From contig CACZPV010000015.1 of NCBI GenBank assembly GCA_902783065.1, positions 1 through 15,807 on the forward strand: DNA of 15,807 nucleotides, in the 5' to 3' direction. The position numbers and the translations under genes are program-made. Origin of the DNA: an uncultured Ruminococcus sp. (GTDB lineage: Bacteria; Bacillota; Clostridia; Oscillospirales; Acutalibacteraceae). Below the pieces are notes generated by a model that had not been told where the DNA came from, searched no databases, and saw only the letters and a program-made list of their open reading frames with translations. Shown piece by piece: positions 1-6,768 of this stretch (its first letter is position 1; every line of letters starts with the position of its first letter).

Positions 1-1
1 A

Positions 2-137
2 ACAGATCTTATGACAGCTTAAAAGACAGTCAGATTGCTTTATATTATATAATATGCACGGGATTAAATTTGGTGTGTGTTACAGCAGGAAGCCGTTAAA
101 AAATGATCTGACTGTTATCTTAAAAGCTTCGATCTGT
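2..137. repeat. Imperfect long inverted repeat downstream of the COG2509 gene
   Basis: The two arms are about 34 bases each. The inner part, ACAGTCAGAT at 26-35, is perfectly complementary to 106-115, and the outer part, ACAGATC at 2-8, is perfectly complementary to 131-137. Between them the arms match imperfectly around AGCTT. The 70-base interior is AT-rich and holds a small palindrome near 43-55. As RNA this would fold into one long interrupted hairpin. It lies just after the stop of the last gene and could be a transcript end, a small mobile repeat or the leader of the next gene outside the window. There is no clean T-run, so I do not call a terminator. Confidence 0.4.
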
Positions 138-165
138 AACTTTATACTTCGAGGTATGTGTCGGA

Positions 166-1752
166 TTATGAGGTCAGGATCATTTCTGCAGCCTTTATAC
201 CATCGACGGCAGCCGACATAATACCTCCGGCATATCCGGCACCTTCGCCGCATGGATACAGACCTTTTAAAGAAACAGACTGCATTGTATTATCACGCAA
301 AATTCTTACCGGAGAAGAACTTCTGCTTTCTACAGCTGTCAGAACGGCGTCATTGTCAGCAAATCCCTTTAGTTTATTATCCATAAGCAAAAGCCCTTCT
401 TTCAGTGATTCAGTTATAAAGCGGGGGAGGACATTATTAAGATTTGTCATTTCTACCCCCGGACGATAGCTGGGAAGAACCGAACCAAATGTTTGTGTTT
501 TGACATTTTCCAGAAAATCTCCCACTCGCTGAACAGGAGCATGATAGTTCTCTCCGCCGAATAGAAAAGCTTTTCTTTCTGTTTCACGCTGAAGATCAAT
601 TCCTGCGAGAACATGGTCGCTGCCAAAATCGTCTGTACCGATGCTGACAAGTACAGCAGAATTTGCATTAATCTTATCTCTTGCATATTCGCTCATACCG
701 TTTATTGCAAGCCTGCCTTCCTCGCTTGCAGCAGCTACTACAGTACCGCCGGGACACATACAGAAGGTATAAACACCCTTACCTGTTTTCGGATGCACTG
801 CAAGCTTATAATCTGCAGCCTTTAATGATGGATGATTCCACAGGTTTCCGTATTGTTGTTCATTAATTTGTTTTTGCAGATGTTCGATTCGTACTCCCAT
901 GGAAAATGATTTTTGTTCCATTATGACCCCGGCTTTGTAAAGAGCTTCAAAAGTATCTCTGGCACTGTGACCGATTGCAAGTACAGCATGATCGGTTGTT
1001 AAAACATATTTGCATCCTTGTTTTTCATAAATCACGGCAGAAAGCTTTTCAAAGTCTTTTTTAAAACCAATGAATTTTGCTTCAAAAATCACCTGTCCGC
1101 CAAGTCGAATAATTTCATTACGAATGTTTTTAACGGTTGTTTTCAGCTTATCTGTTCCGATGTGAGGCTTAGAGAGATACAGAATATCCTCTGGTGCACC
1201 GTGTCGTACAAATTCTTCCAGAACCTTTCTTATACGTTTATCTTTGGTTCCTGTATTGAGTTTTCCGTCAGAGAAAGTTCCTGCACCGCCTTCACCGAAT
1301 TGTACATTGGATACGGTATCAAGGCTGCCGCCTGACCAGAAGCTATGTACATCCTTGGTTCGGCTGTCAACATCACGTCCTCTTTCAAGAATAACGGGCT
1401 TCTGTCCGGCTTGTGCAAGAATCAGACCGGCAAATAGTCCGCAGGGACCGCTTCCGATGATGACAGGCTGCTGCGGCAGTTGTTTAGCAAGCGGCAAATC
1501 ATATTTGTATTGTTTAACAATTACAGCATTTGAATTTTTAGCAGCGATTTTTTCTTCACCGTTTTGCAGTGTAATATCAAGAGCTGCCTCAAAATGAATC
1601 TGGTTTTTCTTTCTTGCATCGATGCTTCTTTTATACAGGCTTACAGTTTTAATATTATTTTCATTGATTCTAAGAGCTTTAGCAGCATATTTTTTCAGAG
1701 ATGTTTTTTCCTCATAATCAAGTGGAAGGGAAACATTGTTTAGTCTTATCAT
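166..1752 (-). CDS. FAD-dependent dehydrogenase of the COG2509 family, function unknown
   Basis: A 528-residue predicted flavoprotein. An N-terminal domain of about 95 residues contains the Lys/Arg-rich patch KRSIDARKK that I recognise from this family. It is followed by a Rossmann dinucleotide-binding motif GSGPCG near residues 100-105 and then ERGRDVDSRTKDV. A glycine-rich segment GEGGAGTFSDGKL follows, and the end has the flavoprotein signature PCGEGAGYAGGIMSA. No signal peptide or membrane segment is visible, so it should be cytoplasmic. The ATG at 1750-1752 is preferred because GGTGAT lies 6 bases upstream; an earlier in-frame ATG would overlap the preceding gene by 67 bases. The gene starts 14 bases after the stop of the HI0933-family gene, so the two are surely co-transcribed. 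The family is conserved, but I know of no established substrate. Confidence 0.9.
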   Translation of the reverse strand: MIRLNNVSLPLDYEEKTSLKKYAAKALRINENNIKTVSLYKRSIDARKKNQIHFEAALDITLQNGEEKIAAKNSNAVIVKQYKYDLPLAKQLPQQPVIIGSGPCGLFAGLILAQAGQKPVILERGRDVDSRTKDVHSFWSGGSLDTVSNVQFGEGGAGTFSDGKLNTGTKDKRIRKVLEEFVRHGAPEDILYLSKPHIGTDKLKTTVKNIRNEIIRLGGQVIFEAKFIGFKKDFEKLSAVIYEKQGCKYVLTTDHAVLAIGHSARDTFEALYKAGVIMEQKSFSMGVRIEHLQKQINEQQYGNLWNHPSLKAADYKLAVHPKTGKGVYTFCMCPGGTVVAAASEEGRLAINGMSEYARDKINANSAVLVSIGTDDFGSDHVLAGIDLQRETERKAFLFGGENYHAPVQRVGDFLENVKTQTFGSVLPSYRPGVEMTNLNNVLPRFITESLKEGLLLMDNKLKGFADNDAVLTAVESRSSSPVRILRDNTMQSVSLKGLYPCGEGAGYAGGIMSAAVDGIKAAEMILTS

Positions 1753-1766
1753 ATTAATATCACCAA

Positions 1767-3011
1767 TTATTTCATAAATTTGGCTGTGAGCATTCCGCTG
1801 CCTATTGCAAAATGCAGATTGTATCCACCACATTCACCATCAATATCAAGAAGTTCACCACAGATGAAAAGATTTTTAACTTTTCGGCACATAAGTGTTT
1901 GGCTGTCAACTGTCTGGCAGTCAAAACCACCTGCACTGACCTGAGCATTTTTAAAAGCAGAAATTTCAGAAGGAATAAAACCAAAATGCTTCACAGAAAA
2001 AGCTAATTTTTTTAAATCATCCTCCGAAAGTTTGCCGCATGATTGACGTTCAATACCGGAGTATTTTATTAAAACAGCAGAAATTTTCTTATCCAGAGCA
2101 GCCGAAAGGATGTTTTCTGTACGTTCTGAAGCGAAAATTTTTCGGCATTTTCTAAGATAGTCTAAAACATCATTTTCACTATATTCCGGCATCAGGTCAA
2201 CTGAAATTTTTAATTGAGAATATTTATGTCCTGCTATGGTTCCAAGAGTGAAAAATTCATTCACATATCTTGAAATGTCAAAAATACAGATTCCTGATAA
2301 TCCTGTATCTGTAAATTGAATATCTCCGTATTTAGAGATAATGCAGTAACTGTTGCCATATAGTGTAACGTAACCTTTGGCTCTTACGCCTTTAAGCTGC
2401 CTATATGTTTTTTGACAAATTACAGGGGAAAGAGACGGAAACAGGGGAGAAGGCTGCAAGCCTTTTTTTTGAAGAAAATTGTACCCGCTGGAATCTGCCC
2501 CAAGATAAGGAGCAGCTTCAGAACCCGTAGCAAAAACCAGATATCTGGCATAAATGATAACATCGGGAGCAGATATTACAAACAATCCTTTTTCTTTTCT
2601 GATATCAATAATTTCATATCCGCATATTATTTCTACAGACAATTGTTTCAGTTTATTGCGAAAACATTCCAAAACAGTTTCAGCACGGTTGCTGTATGGA
2701 TATAACCTGCCTTCACTGTCTTCTTTCAGCAGAAGTCCTATAGAAGAATAAAATCTTACAGCTTTATCGACAGTAAATTCAGATAGTACAGATTTAATCA
2801 GTAAAGTATCACCGTGGTAGTATTTTGCAGACATATTTTTATTACCTATATTGCATCGTCCGTTTCCGGTAGCTAAGAGTTTTCTGCCGATTTTACTTTG
2901 TTTTTCTATTATAACAGTGCTGCCTTTACCGAATTTGCTGCCAGCAGCGATAGCAGCGGAAATACCGGCAGCACCTCCGCCGATTACTGCGGTTTTTACT
3001 TTCTTAATCAT
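1767..3011 (-). CDS. NAD(P)/FAD-dependent oxidoreductase, HI0933/BaiN family
   Basis: A 414-residue flavoprotein of the usual family length. The N-terminus carries the FAD-binding Rossmann motif VIGGGAAGISAA near residues 9-20, then VIIEKQSKIGRK and the family hallmark LLATGNGRCN near residue 50. The C-terminus has SAGGF, then ICGELLDIDGECGGYN and a final AIGSG. Members include BaiN, implicated in bile-acid dehydroxylation in Clostridium scindens, but the family is widespread and most members have no proven substrate, so I give no gene symbol. The ATG start has AAAGG 8 bases upstream. It is the first gene of a two-gene unit with the COG2509 flavoprotein. It is separated from the upstream membrane-protein gene by a GC-rich repeat, so it probably has its own promoter, though I cannot point to a clear one. 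Confidence 0.9.
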   Translation of the reverse strand: MIKKVKTAVIGGGAAGISAAIAAGSKFGKGSTVIIEKQSKIGRKLLATGNGRCNIGNKNMSAKYYHGDTLLIKSVLSEFTVDKAVRFYSSIGLLLKEDSEGRLYPYSNRAETVLECFRNKLKQLSVEIICGYEIIDIRKEKGLFVISAPDVIIYARYLVFATGSEAAPYLGADSSGYNFLQKKGLQPSPLFPSLSPVICQKTYRQLKGVRAKGYVTLYGNSYCIISKYGDIQFTDTGLSGICIFDISRYVNEFFTLGTIAGHKYSQLKISVDLMPEYSENDVLDYLRKCRKIFASERTENILSAALDKKISAVLIKYSGIERQSCGKLSEDDLKKLAFSVKHFGFIPSEISAFKNAQVSAGGFDCQTVDSQTLMCRKVKNLFICGELLDIDGECGGYNLHFAIGSGMLTAKFMK

Positions 3012-3054
3012 AAAATTATCCTTTATGTGTTAAAAATCATTGTTCGCTTATTTA

Positions 3055-3160
3055 GGGTGCGGTCGTGCTTCGCACGACCGCACCCGTCCAATATAATCCC
3101 CTTCCCATCGTGAGAATGGCAGGGAGAAGGGCAAAAGAATCACACCTGTCGGGTGATTTT
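3055..3160. repeat. GC-rich intergenic repeat, copy A
   Basis: A GC-rich island in an AT-rich spacer. It begins with a perfect 14-bp stem, 3055-3068 against 3072-3085, closed by a 3-base loop. A second C-rich/G-rich hairpin segment (AATCCCCTTCCC, then GGGAGAAGGG) follows at about 3096-3131, and a small stem at 3138-3158. The order of blocks (GTGC/GCAC hairpin, AATCCCC-TTCCC, GGG-rich return, then GTGATTT) matches the stretch at 4107-4206, so the two look like diverged copies of one dispersed family. This copy runs to the stop codon of the DUF3592-like gene. No ORF is seen in it. Confidence 0.55.
3133..3158 (-). terminator. Probable Rho-independent terminator of the DUF3592-like gene
   Basis: Directly after the TAA stop, the minus-strand RNA can form an 8-bp stem, AATCACCC against GG-GTGATT with one bulged base, closed by a 4-base loop. 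It is followed by CTTTT. The T-run is short, so termination may be partial. The hairpin is also the last block of the GC-rich repeat, so the repeat may supply this gene's terminator. Confidence 0.45.
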
Positions 3161-3899
3161 AAAAATTCTGGTCATTGTTATTGTATTGATTATACTGAGT
3201 ATCCGAACCGTAAGGAACATTGGGGTCATACGGATTTGATGACGAACTATAAGGAACGTTTGGGTCATATGGATTTGACGACGAACCATAGGGAACATTG
3301 GAGTTGAATTGGCTGTCAGAAGATGAATTGTACGGAACATTTGGATCGTATGAGTTATATGTCTGCCCCGAATTATAACCGTCACAACCTTTGTAGGTAT
3401 CAACAGGAGAAACAGCAGAATGATGTTTGCTGTAATCGATATCATATTGTTTTTTTGCTCTGTTAAGAACACCTGCTGCCTTCAGACCGCCTATAATTAA
3501 TGCAATACCAATGGCAACGGTAAAAAATCCGGCTTTATAGGTATTATAAGATTCTCTACTGTTCCATTCGTCAACTACTTCTATAGGATTCTCAGGATTG
3601 CAGTAAACAGTCATTGGCGTGCCGGCAACATCGTTGCTGGTAGCGGTATCAAGAGTTACGATATAGCTTTCTCCATCTACCTCATAGACAACATCTGCTA
3701 CATAATGACGAATAGAATCGTCATATCGTAATTCATATACTGTACCCTCGACAGCGATTGCATTTTGTTTTTCTTGTTCAATATCACCCTGCAATAATCC
3801 AACGCCTATAAATCCCATAATGGAAAGGGCAAGAACAGCACCGCCAAGTATAAAAAGAATGACGGCAACTATTGTATTTCCTTTTTTGTTAAATTTCAA
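3159..3899 (-). CDS. DUF3592-like two-helix membrane protein with Tyr/Asn/Ser/Pro-rich repeat tail
   Basis: About 246 residues. A short basic start is followed by a hydrophobic helix (residues 9-36). Next comes a beta-rich extracytoplasmic-type domain of about 85 residues containing VEGTVYEL, YEVDGESY and YCNPENP, which resembles DUF3592. A second helix lies at residues 123-144. The last 100 residues are low complexity, with a 13-residue unit (PYGSSSNPYDPNV type) repeated about four times. Both candidate starts are TTG. I chose the one at 3897-3899 because GAGG sits 9 bases upstream; the in-frame TTG at 3906-3908 abuts that site. The topology suggests a membrane-anchored protein with a flexible tail. 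Function is unknown. It appears to be a single-gene unit with its own extended -10 promoter and terminator. Confidence 0.75.
   Translation of the reverse strand: MKFNKKGNTIVAVILFILGGAVLALSIMGFIGVGLLQGDIEQEKQNAIAVEGTVYELRYDDSIRHYVADVVYEVDGESYIVTLDTATSNDVAGTPMTVYCNPENPIEVVDEWNSRESYNTYKAGFFTVAIGIALIIGGLKAAGVLNRAKKQYDIDYSKHHSAVSPVDTYKGCDGYNSGQTYNSYDPNVPYNSSSDSQFNSNVPYGSSSNPYDPNVPYSSSSNPYDPNVPYGSDTQYNQYNNNDQNF
3197..3349 (-). repeat. Tandem 39-bp coding repeat in the tail of the DUF3592-like protein
   Basis: Four imperfect units of 39 bases encode a 13-residue motif with core NVPY-SSS and PYDPNV. The two central units (about 3205-3285) are the most alike and the outer ones are degenerate. The repeat stays in frame, so unit number could vary between strains without breaking the gene. 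Confidence 0.75.
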
Positions 3900-3904
3900 C
3901 TGAA

Positions 3905-3949
3905 TCAACCTCGCATTAATTTTTCAATTCTCGTATGGGTTACATACAT
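3905..3949 (-). CDS. Possible 14-residue leader peptide upstream of the DUF3592-like gene
   Basis: An ATG at 3947-3949 opens a 14-codon frame (MYVTHTRIEKLMRG) ending in TGA at 3905-3907. A plausible ribosome site AAGGTG lies about 5 bases upstream. The TGA overlaps one candidate TTG start of the next gene and lies 5 bases before the other, an arrangement typical of translational coupling. The predicted transcript start near 3961 leaves room for it. A chance ORF of this length is quite possible. Confidence 0.3.
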   Translation of the reverse strand: MYVTHTRIEKLMRG

Positions 3950-3967
3950 AATTACACCTTCGATGCA

Positions 3968-3976
3968 ATTATAGCA
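3968..3976 (-). promoter_or_regulatory. Extended -10 promoter for the DUF3592-like gene
   Basis: Minus-strand TGCTATAAT is a perfect extended -10 element. No convincing -35 box lies 16-18 bases upstream, as is usual for extended -10 promoters. Transcription would start near 3961, giving a leader of about 60 bases. Confidence 0.5.
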
Positions 3977-4036
3977 CAGATCATCATAAAATTTATATAA
4001 TATGCAAAATTAACGTTTTTCGGGGTAAAATCGGTA

Positions 4037-4078
4037 ATTATAACCTGAATTCGTGAAGTTGAATTGATGAATTATAAT
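4037..4078. repeat. 42-bp palindromic-ended dispersed repeat, copy 1
   Basis: The ends are perfect 7-bp inverted repeats, ATTATAA and TTATAAT. The element matches 15751-15792 at 38 of 42 positions without gaps; the differences are at element positions 8, 9, 15 and 27. Both ends contain TATAAT, one on each strand, so it could carry -10-like signals outward. It is too short to encode anything. Confidence 0.7.
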
Positions 4079-4106
4079 AATGAAAGTCATTACAGGTTCA
4101 TCTTAT

Positions 4107-4206
4107 TCAGGCTTCGGGCGTGCGCAGCACGAACGCAGCGTACAAAACAATCCCCCTTCCCAGTGGGAAAGGGGCAGGGGGATGGGCGCACCAGTCTTGT
4201 GATTTC
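4107..4206. repeat. GC-rich intergenic repeat, copy B
   Basis: It shares block order and many bases with 3055-3160: a CGTGC-GCACG hairpin, then AATCCCCCTTCCC, a G-rich return arm, and TTGTGATTTC at the end. The first hairpin is shorter and less perfect than in copy A. It stands out as a GC-rich island in an AT-rich spacer and begins about 28 bases after the 42-bp repeat. Confidence 0.55.
4142..4174 (-). terminator. Possible terminator of the polyamine cluster, inside repeat copy B
   Basis: Minus-strand RNA can form a strong GC-rich stem (CCCCTTTCCC against GGGAAGGGG, 3-base loop, one bulge) from 4153-4174. It is followed by GATTGTTTTGT. The T-rich tail is interrupted, so this is a candidate only. 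It lies about 140 bases after the stop of the dehydrogenase gene, and I see no better terminator between. Confidence 0.4.
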
Positions 4207-4312
4207 CTGAATGAAAAATGATGAATAAAACTTTGCATTACAGCTACATTATTACTGTTCTTCAATACTGAGTTTCACGTATTCAGGTATAGGCTATAGT
4301 CTTATATCAGGA

Positions 4313-5512
4313 TCATTCTACAAGATCGGGATGGTAGCTTTCTTTCCACGGAAGACCGAATTTATTCAGATCATCCATAAAAGGATCAGGATCAAATTCT
4401 TCTATATTGTGTACGCCGGGCTTGTTCCATTTTCCGGTTAACAGCATAGCAGCACCGATCATTGCAGGAACACCTGTTGTATAGGAAACTGCCTGAGAGC
4501 CAACTTCCTTATAACATTCTTCATGATCACAGACATTGTAAAGATAATATGTTTTATCCTTACCATCCTTTTTGCCTATGAAAATACAGCCGATATTGGT
4601 TTTGCCTTTGGTTCTCGGACCGAGAGAAGCAGGGTCAGGAAGAACTGCTTTCAGGAACTGGAGAGGAACAATTTGTTTTCCTTCAAATTCAATAGGTTCA
4701 ATAGATGTCATGCCAACGTTTTCCAGACATTTAAGATGTGTCAGATAACTCTGACCGAATGTCATAAAGAAGCGAATTCTTTTGATACCTTTAATATTAA
4801 GTGCAAGAGATTCCAGTTCTTCGTGATGGAGAAGATACATGTCCTTTTCTCCGATTTCGGGGAAATTATAAATCCTCTTAATTTCCATCGGCTCAGTTTC
4901 CACCCATTTACCGTCTTCAATATAGCTTCCTTTTGCAGATACTTCGCGGATATTGATTTCGGGGTTAAAATTAGTTGCAAAAGGATAGCCGTGATCTCCG
5001 GCATTGCAGTCGAGAATATCTATATAATTAATTTCATCAAATTCGTGTTTCATAGCGTAGGCGCTGAATACACCTGTAACACCTGGATCGAAGCCGCTTC
5101 CCAGAAGCGCAGTGATACCTGCTTTTTCAAAACGCTCACGATAAGCCCACTGCCATTTATACTCAAATTTAGCAGTATCCAGCGGTTCATAATTAGCGGT
5201 GTCAACGTAGTTTACTTTAGTAGCAAGACAGGCATCCATAATTGTAAGATCCTGATAAGGAAGTGCAAGATTGATGACGACATCAGGTTTAAAACTGTTG
5301 ATTAATGCAATCAGTTCATCCACATTGTCTGCATCAACCTGTGCCGTAGAGATTCTGGTTTTTCCTCCGTCCAGTTTTTCTTTTAGAGCGTCACATTTTG
5401 ATTTGGTTCTGCTTGCAATACAGATTTCCTCAAATACATCGGGATTCTGACAGCACTTGTGTATACAAACGCTTGCAACTCCTCCCGCACCGATGATCAA
5501 TGCTTTTCCCAT
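4313..5512 (-). CDS. Carboxy(nor)spermidine dehydrogenase (saccharopine dehydrogenase-like)
   Basis: A 399-residue cytoplasmic enzyme of the saccharopine dehydrogenase fold. It is expected to reduce the Schiff base of aspartate semialdehyde and a diamine (putrescine here, by context) with NADPH, giving carboxyspermidine. The start has a Rossmann motif, IIGAGGVAS near residues 7-14, then IASRTKSKCD. The middle contains LGSGFDPGVTGVFSAYA (about 137-153) and NAGDHGYPFATNFNPE (about 170-185). I recall very similar blocks in the Vibrio cholerae enzyme, which separates it from lysine-pathway saccharopine dehydrogenases. The ATG at 5510-5512 is chosen because AAGGAGG lies 10 bases upstream; the frame stays open for 24 further codons with no ribosome site. 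It follows speE by 124 bases. The decarboxylase that completes this route is not in the window. Confidence 0.88.
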   Translation of the reverse strand: MGKALIIGAGGVASVCIHKCCQNPDVFEEICIASRTKSKCDALKEKLDGGKTRISTAQVDADNVDELIALINSFKPDVVINLALPYQDLTIMDACLATKVNYVDTANYEPLDTAKFEYKWQWAYRERFEKAGITALLGSGFDPGVTGVFSAYAMKHEFDEINYIDILDCNAGDHGYPFATNFNPEINIREVSAKGSYIEDGKWVETEPMEIKRIYNFPEIGEKDMYLLHHEELESLALNIKGIKRIRFFMTFGQSYLTHLKCLENVGMTSIEPIEFEGKQIVPLQFLKAVLPDPASLGPRTKGKTNIGCIFIGKKDGKDKTYYLYNVCDHEECYKEVGSQAVSYTTGVPAMIGAAMLLTGKWNKPGVHNIEEFDPDPFMDDLNKFGLPWKESYHPDLVE

Positions 5513-5586
5513 TGTTAAAAAACCTCCTTTTATCGGGGATTCTACCCCCAGGTATCGGCAGCTGCTTATTATTTGCCGGTACAAAA

Positions 5587-5613
5587 ATTATATCTGATAA
5601 GTATAGTTTATCA
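5587..5613 (-). promoter_or_regulatory. Possible internal promoter and operator-like palindrome before the dehydrogenase gene
   Basis: The speE to dehydrogenase spacer has a minus-strand TATAAT at 5587-5592, directly next to an inverted repeat TGATAA-7-TTATCA at 5595-5613. No good -35 is visible. A further GGGG-CCCC hairpin lies just before the ribosome site. The palindrome beside a -10 box could be a regulator site, but this is weak evidence. Confidence 0.25.
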
Positions 5614-5636
5614 TTTGTAAGCCTGTTATTTTATGA

Positions 5637-6494
5637 TTAATGATATTCACCTTCCAACAGCTGCTTGGTAACGTAAGTAGGGAGTGCAAAGCAGCCTTTA
5701 TGAAGGCGGGTATTGTAATATTCGGTATCCAGTCCTAATCTGTTCCATGCACCTTCATCGAGATCATGCAGCGGATGATATTTTTTTGATGCAAAACCGA
5801 AAAGCCAATGACCCGAAGGGTACGTAGGGATATGCGCCTGATAAACCTTACAGATAGGGAAAAATTCCACTATCTTTTTATGAGCCTGACGCATAGATCT
5901 GGCATAGGTTTTGTAATACGGACTTTCGTGCTGATTAACAAGAATACCGGCTTCGTTCAAAGCTTTGTAACAATTGCCGTAAAATTCTGTTGTAAACAGA
6001 CCTTCACCGGGACCGATCGGATCTGTAGAGTCGACGATAATAAGATCATATTTATTTTCCACACCTCTGACAAAACGCAGACCGTCATCTATATAGACGT
6101 GGACTCTCGGATCGTTTAATTTGCAGGCAATTGTGGGCAGATATTCTTTGCAGGCATCCACTACCATACGGTCGATATCTACCATATCAATTCTTTCGAT
6201 TGTTTTGTAACGGGTAAGTTCTTTTACTGTACCGCCGTCACCAGCACCAATTACCAGAACATTTTTAATTTGTGGATTTGTTGCCATAGGTACATGGGTA
6301 ATCATTTCGTGATAGATGAAAGAATCTTTTGTAGTCAGCATGATTCTGTCGTCAATGACAAGAACGTCACCAAATTCAGGCGTGCTGAATATTTCAATCC
6401 TCTGAAATTCTGATTGTGCGCTGTACTTTTGTTTGTCACATCTGATAGAAAAACGAACATTTTGTGTTTGTTCTTCCGTATACCACATTTCCAT
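5637..6494 (-). CDS. speE: Spermidine synthase (polyamine aminopropyltransferase)
   Basis: A 285-residue cytoplasmic enzyme that transfers the aminopropyl group of decarboxylated S-adenosylmethionine to putrescine, giving spermidine and methylthioadenosine. It starts with the family pattern WYTEEQT, followed by YHEM at 61-64. The nucleotide-binding loop GAGDGG is at 83-88, where the second Gly of the usual GGGDGG is Ala. The acidic DSTDPIGP block at 155-162 includes the expected catalytic Asp155, and TYPSGHW is at 224-230. Length and motifs match the Bacillus subtilis enzyme. The ATG at 6492-6494 has AAGGAGG 10 bases upstream. A 274-base spacer with several inverted repeats separates it from speA, so it may have its own control. 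Confidence 0.96.
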   Translation of the reverse strand: MEMWYTEEQTQNVRFSIRCDKQKYSAQSEFQRIEIFSTPEFGDVLVIDDRIMLTTKDSFIYHEMITHVPMATNPQIKNVLVIGAGDGGTVKELTRYKTIERIDMVDIDRMVVDACKEYLPTIACKLNDPRVHVYIDDGLRFVRGVENKYDLIIVDSTDPIGPGEGLFTTEFYGNCYKALNEAGILVNQHESPYYKTYARSMRQAHKKIVEFFPICKVYQAHIPTYPSGHWLFGFASKKYHPLHDLDEGAWNRLGLDTEYYNTRLHKGCFALPTYVTKQLLEGEYH

Positions 6495-6768
6495 TCATAC
6501 CTGACCTCCTTGTTAATTGAATAGCAGTCGATTGTAAAAGTCTGAAATTCCTTTATTCACGCGTTTTTTGGTATTATGTGTTTTACAGTCTTTCTCAGCT
6601 GTTATCTGTCACTTTCGTAGCTTTTGCGTCGAAAAAGACTACTTTTTGACTTTCAGAGCAGGGGTTGTGCCGCCTTTTTACAATCGGTTGAATTAAATAG
6701 CTCAGCTGATTGTATAATCCAAAAAGAGCTTTATATATGCGTTCCTGAAACTTATATGTTACAGCTGC
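6495..6768 (-). promoter_or_regulatory. speE leader with nested inverted repeats
   Basis: The minus-strand transcript could pair 6674-6686 (CGATTGTAAAAAG) with 6529-6540 (CTTTTACAATCG), enclosing a 9-bp hairpin at 6628-6650 (GTCAAAAAG against CTTTTTCGAC with one bulge). A near-direct repeat of about 28 bases, TACAATC to CAATT/AATTCAAC, occurs at 6690-6717 and 6515-6536, so alternative pairings are possible. No known riboswitch consensus is recognised. It is longer than a usual intra-operon gap and may hold a cis-regulatory RNA or an internal promoter. Confidence 0.3.

Larger units (their letters stand above)
3977..4312. other. Gene-free spacer between the polyamine cluster and the DUF3592-like gene
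   Basis: This stretch holds no plausible coding frame. Its identifiable content is a 42-bp palindromic repeat (4037-4078), a GC-rich dispersed repeat (4107-4206) and AT-rich linker. A carboxy(nor)spermidine decarboxylase gene, which might be expected after the dehydrogenase, is not here even as a remnant I can recognise. Confidence 0.7.

Noticed and set aside
1753..1833. Longer start for the COG2509 flavoprotein
   Set aside because: The extra 27 residues would overlap the upstream gene and do not resemble the family N-terminus, and the internal ATG has a suitable ribosome site.
1767..3011. Assignment as the bile-acid enzyme BaiN
   Set aside because: The family match is clear, but no other bile-acid-inducible genes are nearby and most family members are unrelated to bile acids.
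3055..3085. Perfect 14-bp hairpin as a terminator
   Set aside because: Neither strand has a T-run after the stem, so it is treated as part of the dispersed repeat.
3205..3288. CRISPR-like repeat array
   Set aside because: The 39-base units are contiguous without spacers and lie in frame inside a gene as a protein repeat.
4523..5305. Long plus-strand open frame of 260 codons
   Set aside because: It lies wholly opposite the carboxy(nor)spermidine dehydrogenase gene, whose frame has clear family motifs and a strong ribosome site. The opposite frame shows no recognisable domain.
4313..5512. Lysine-pathway saccharopine dehydrogenase
   Set aside because: Neighbouring polyamine genes and the GSGFDPGV and NAGDHG-FATNF blocks point to the carboxy(nor)spermidine dehydrogenase branch.
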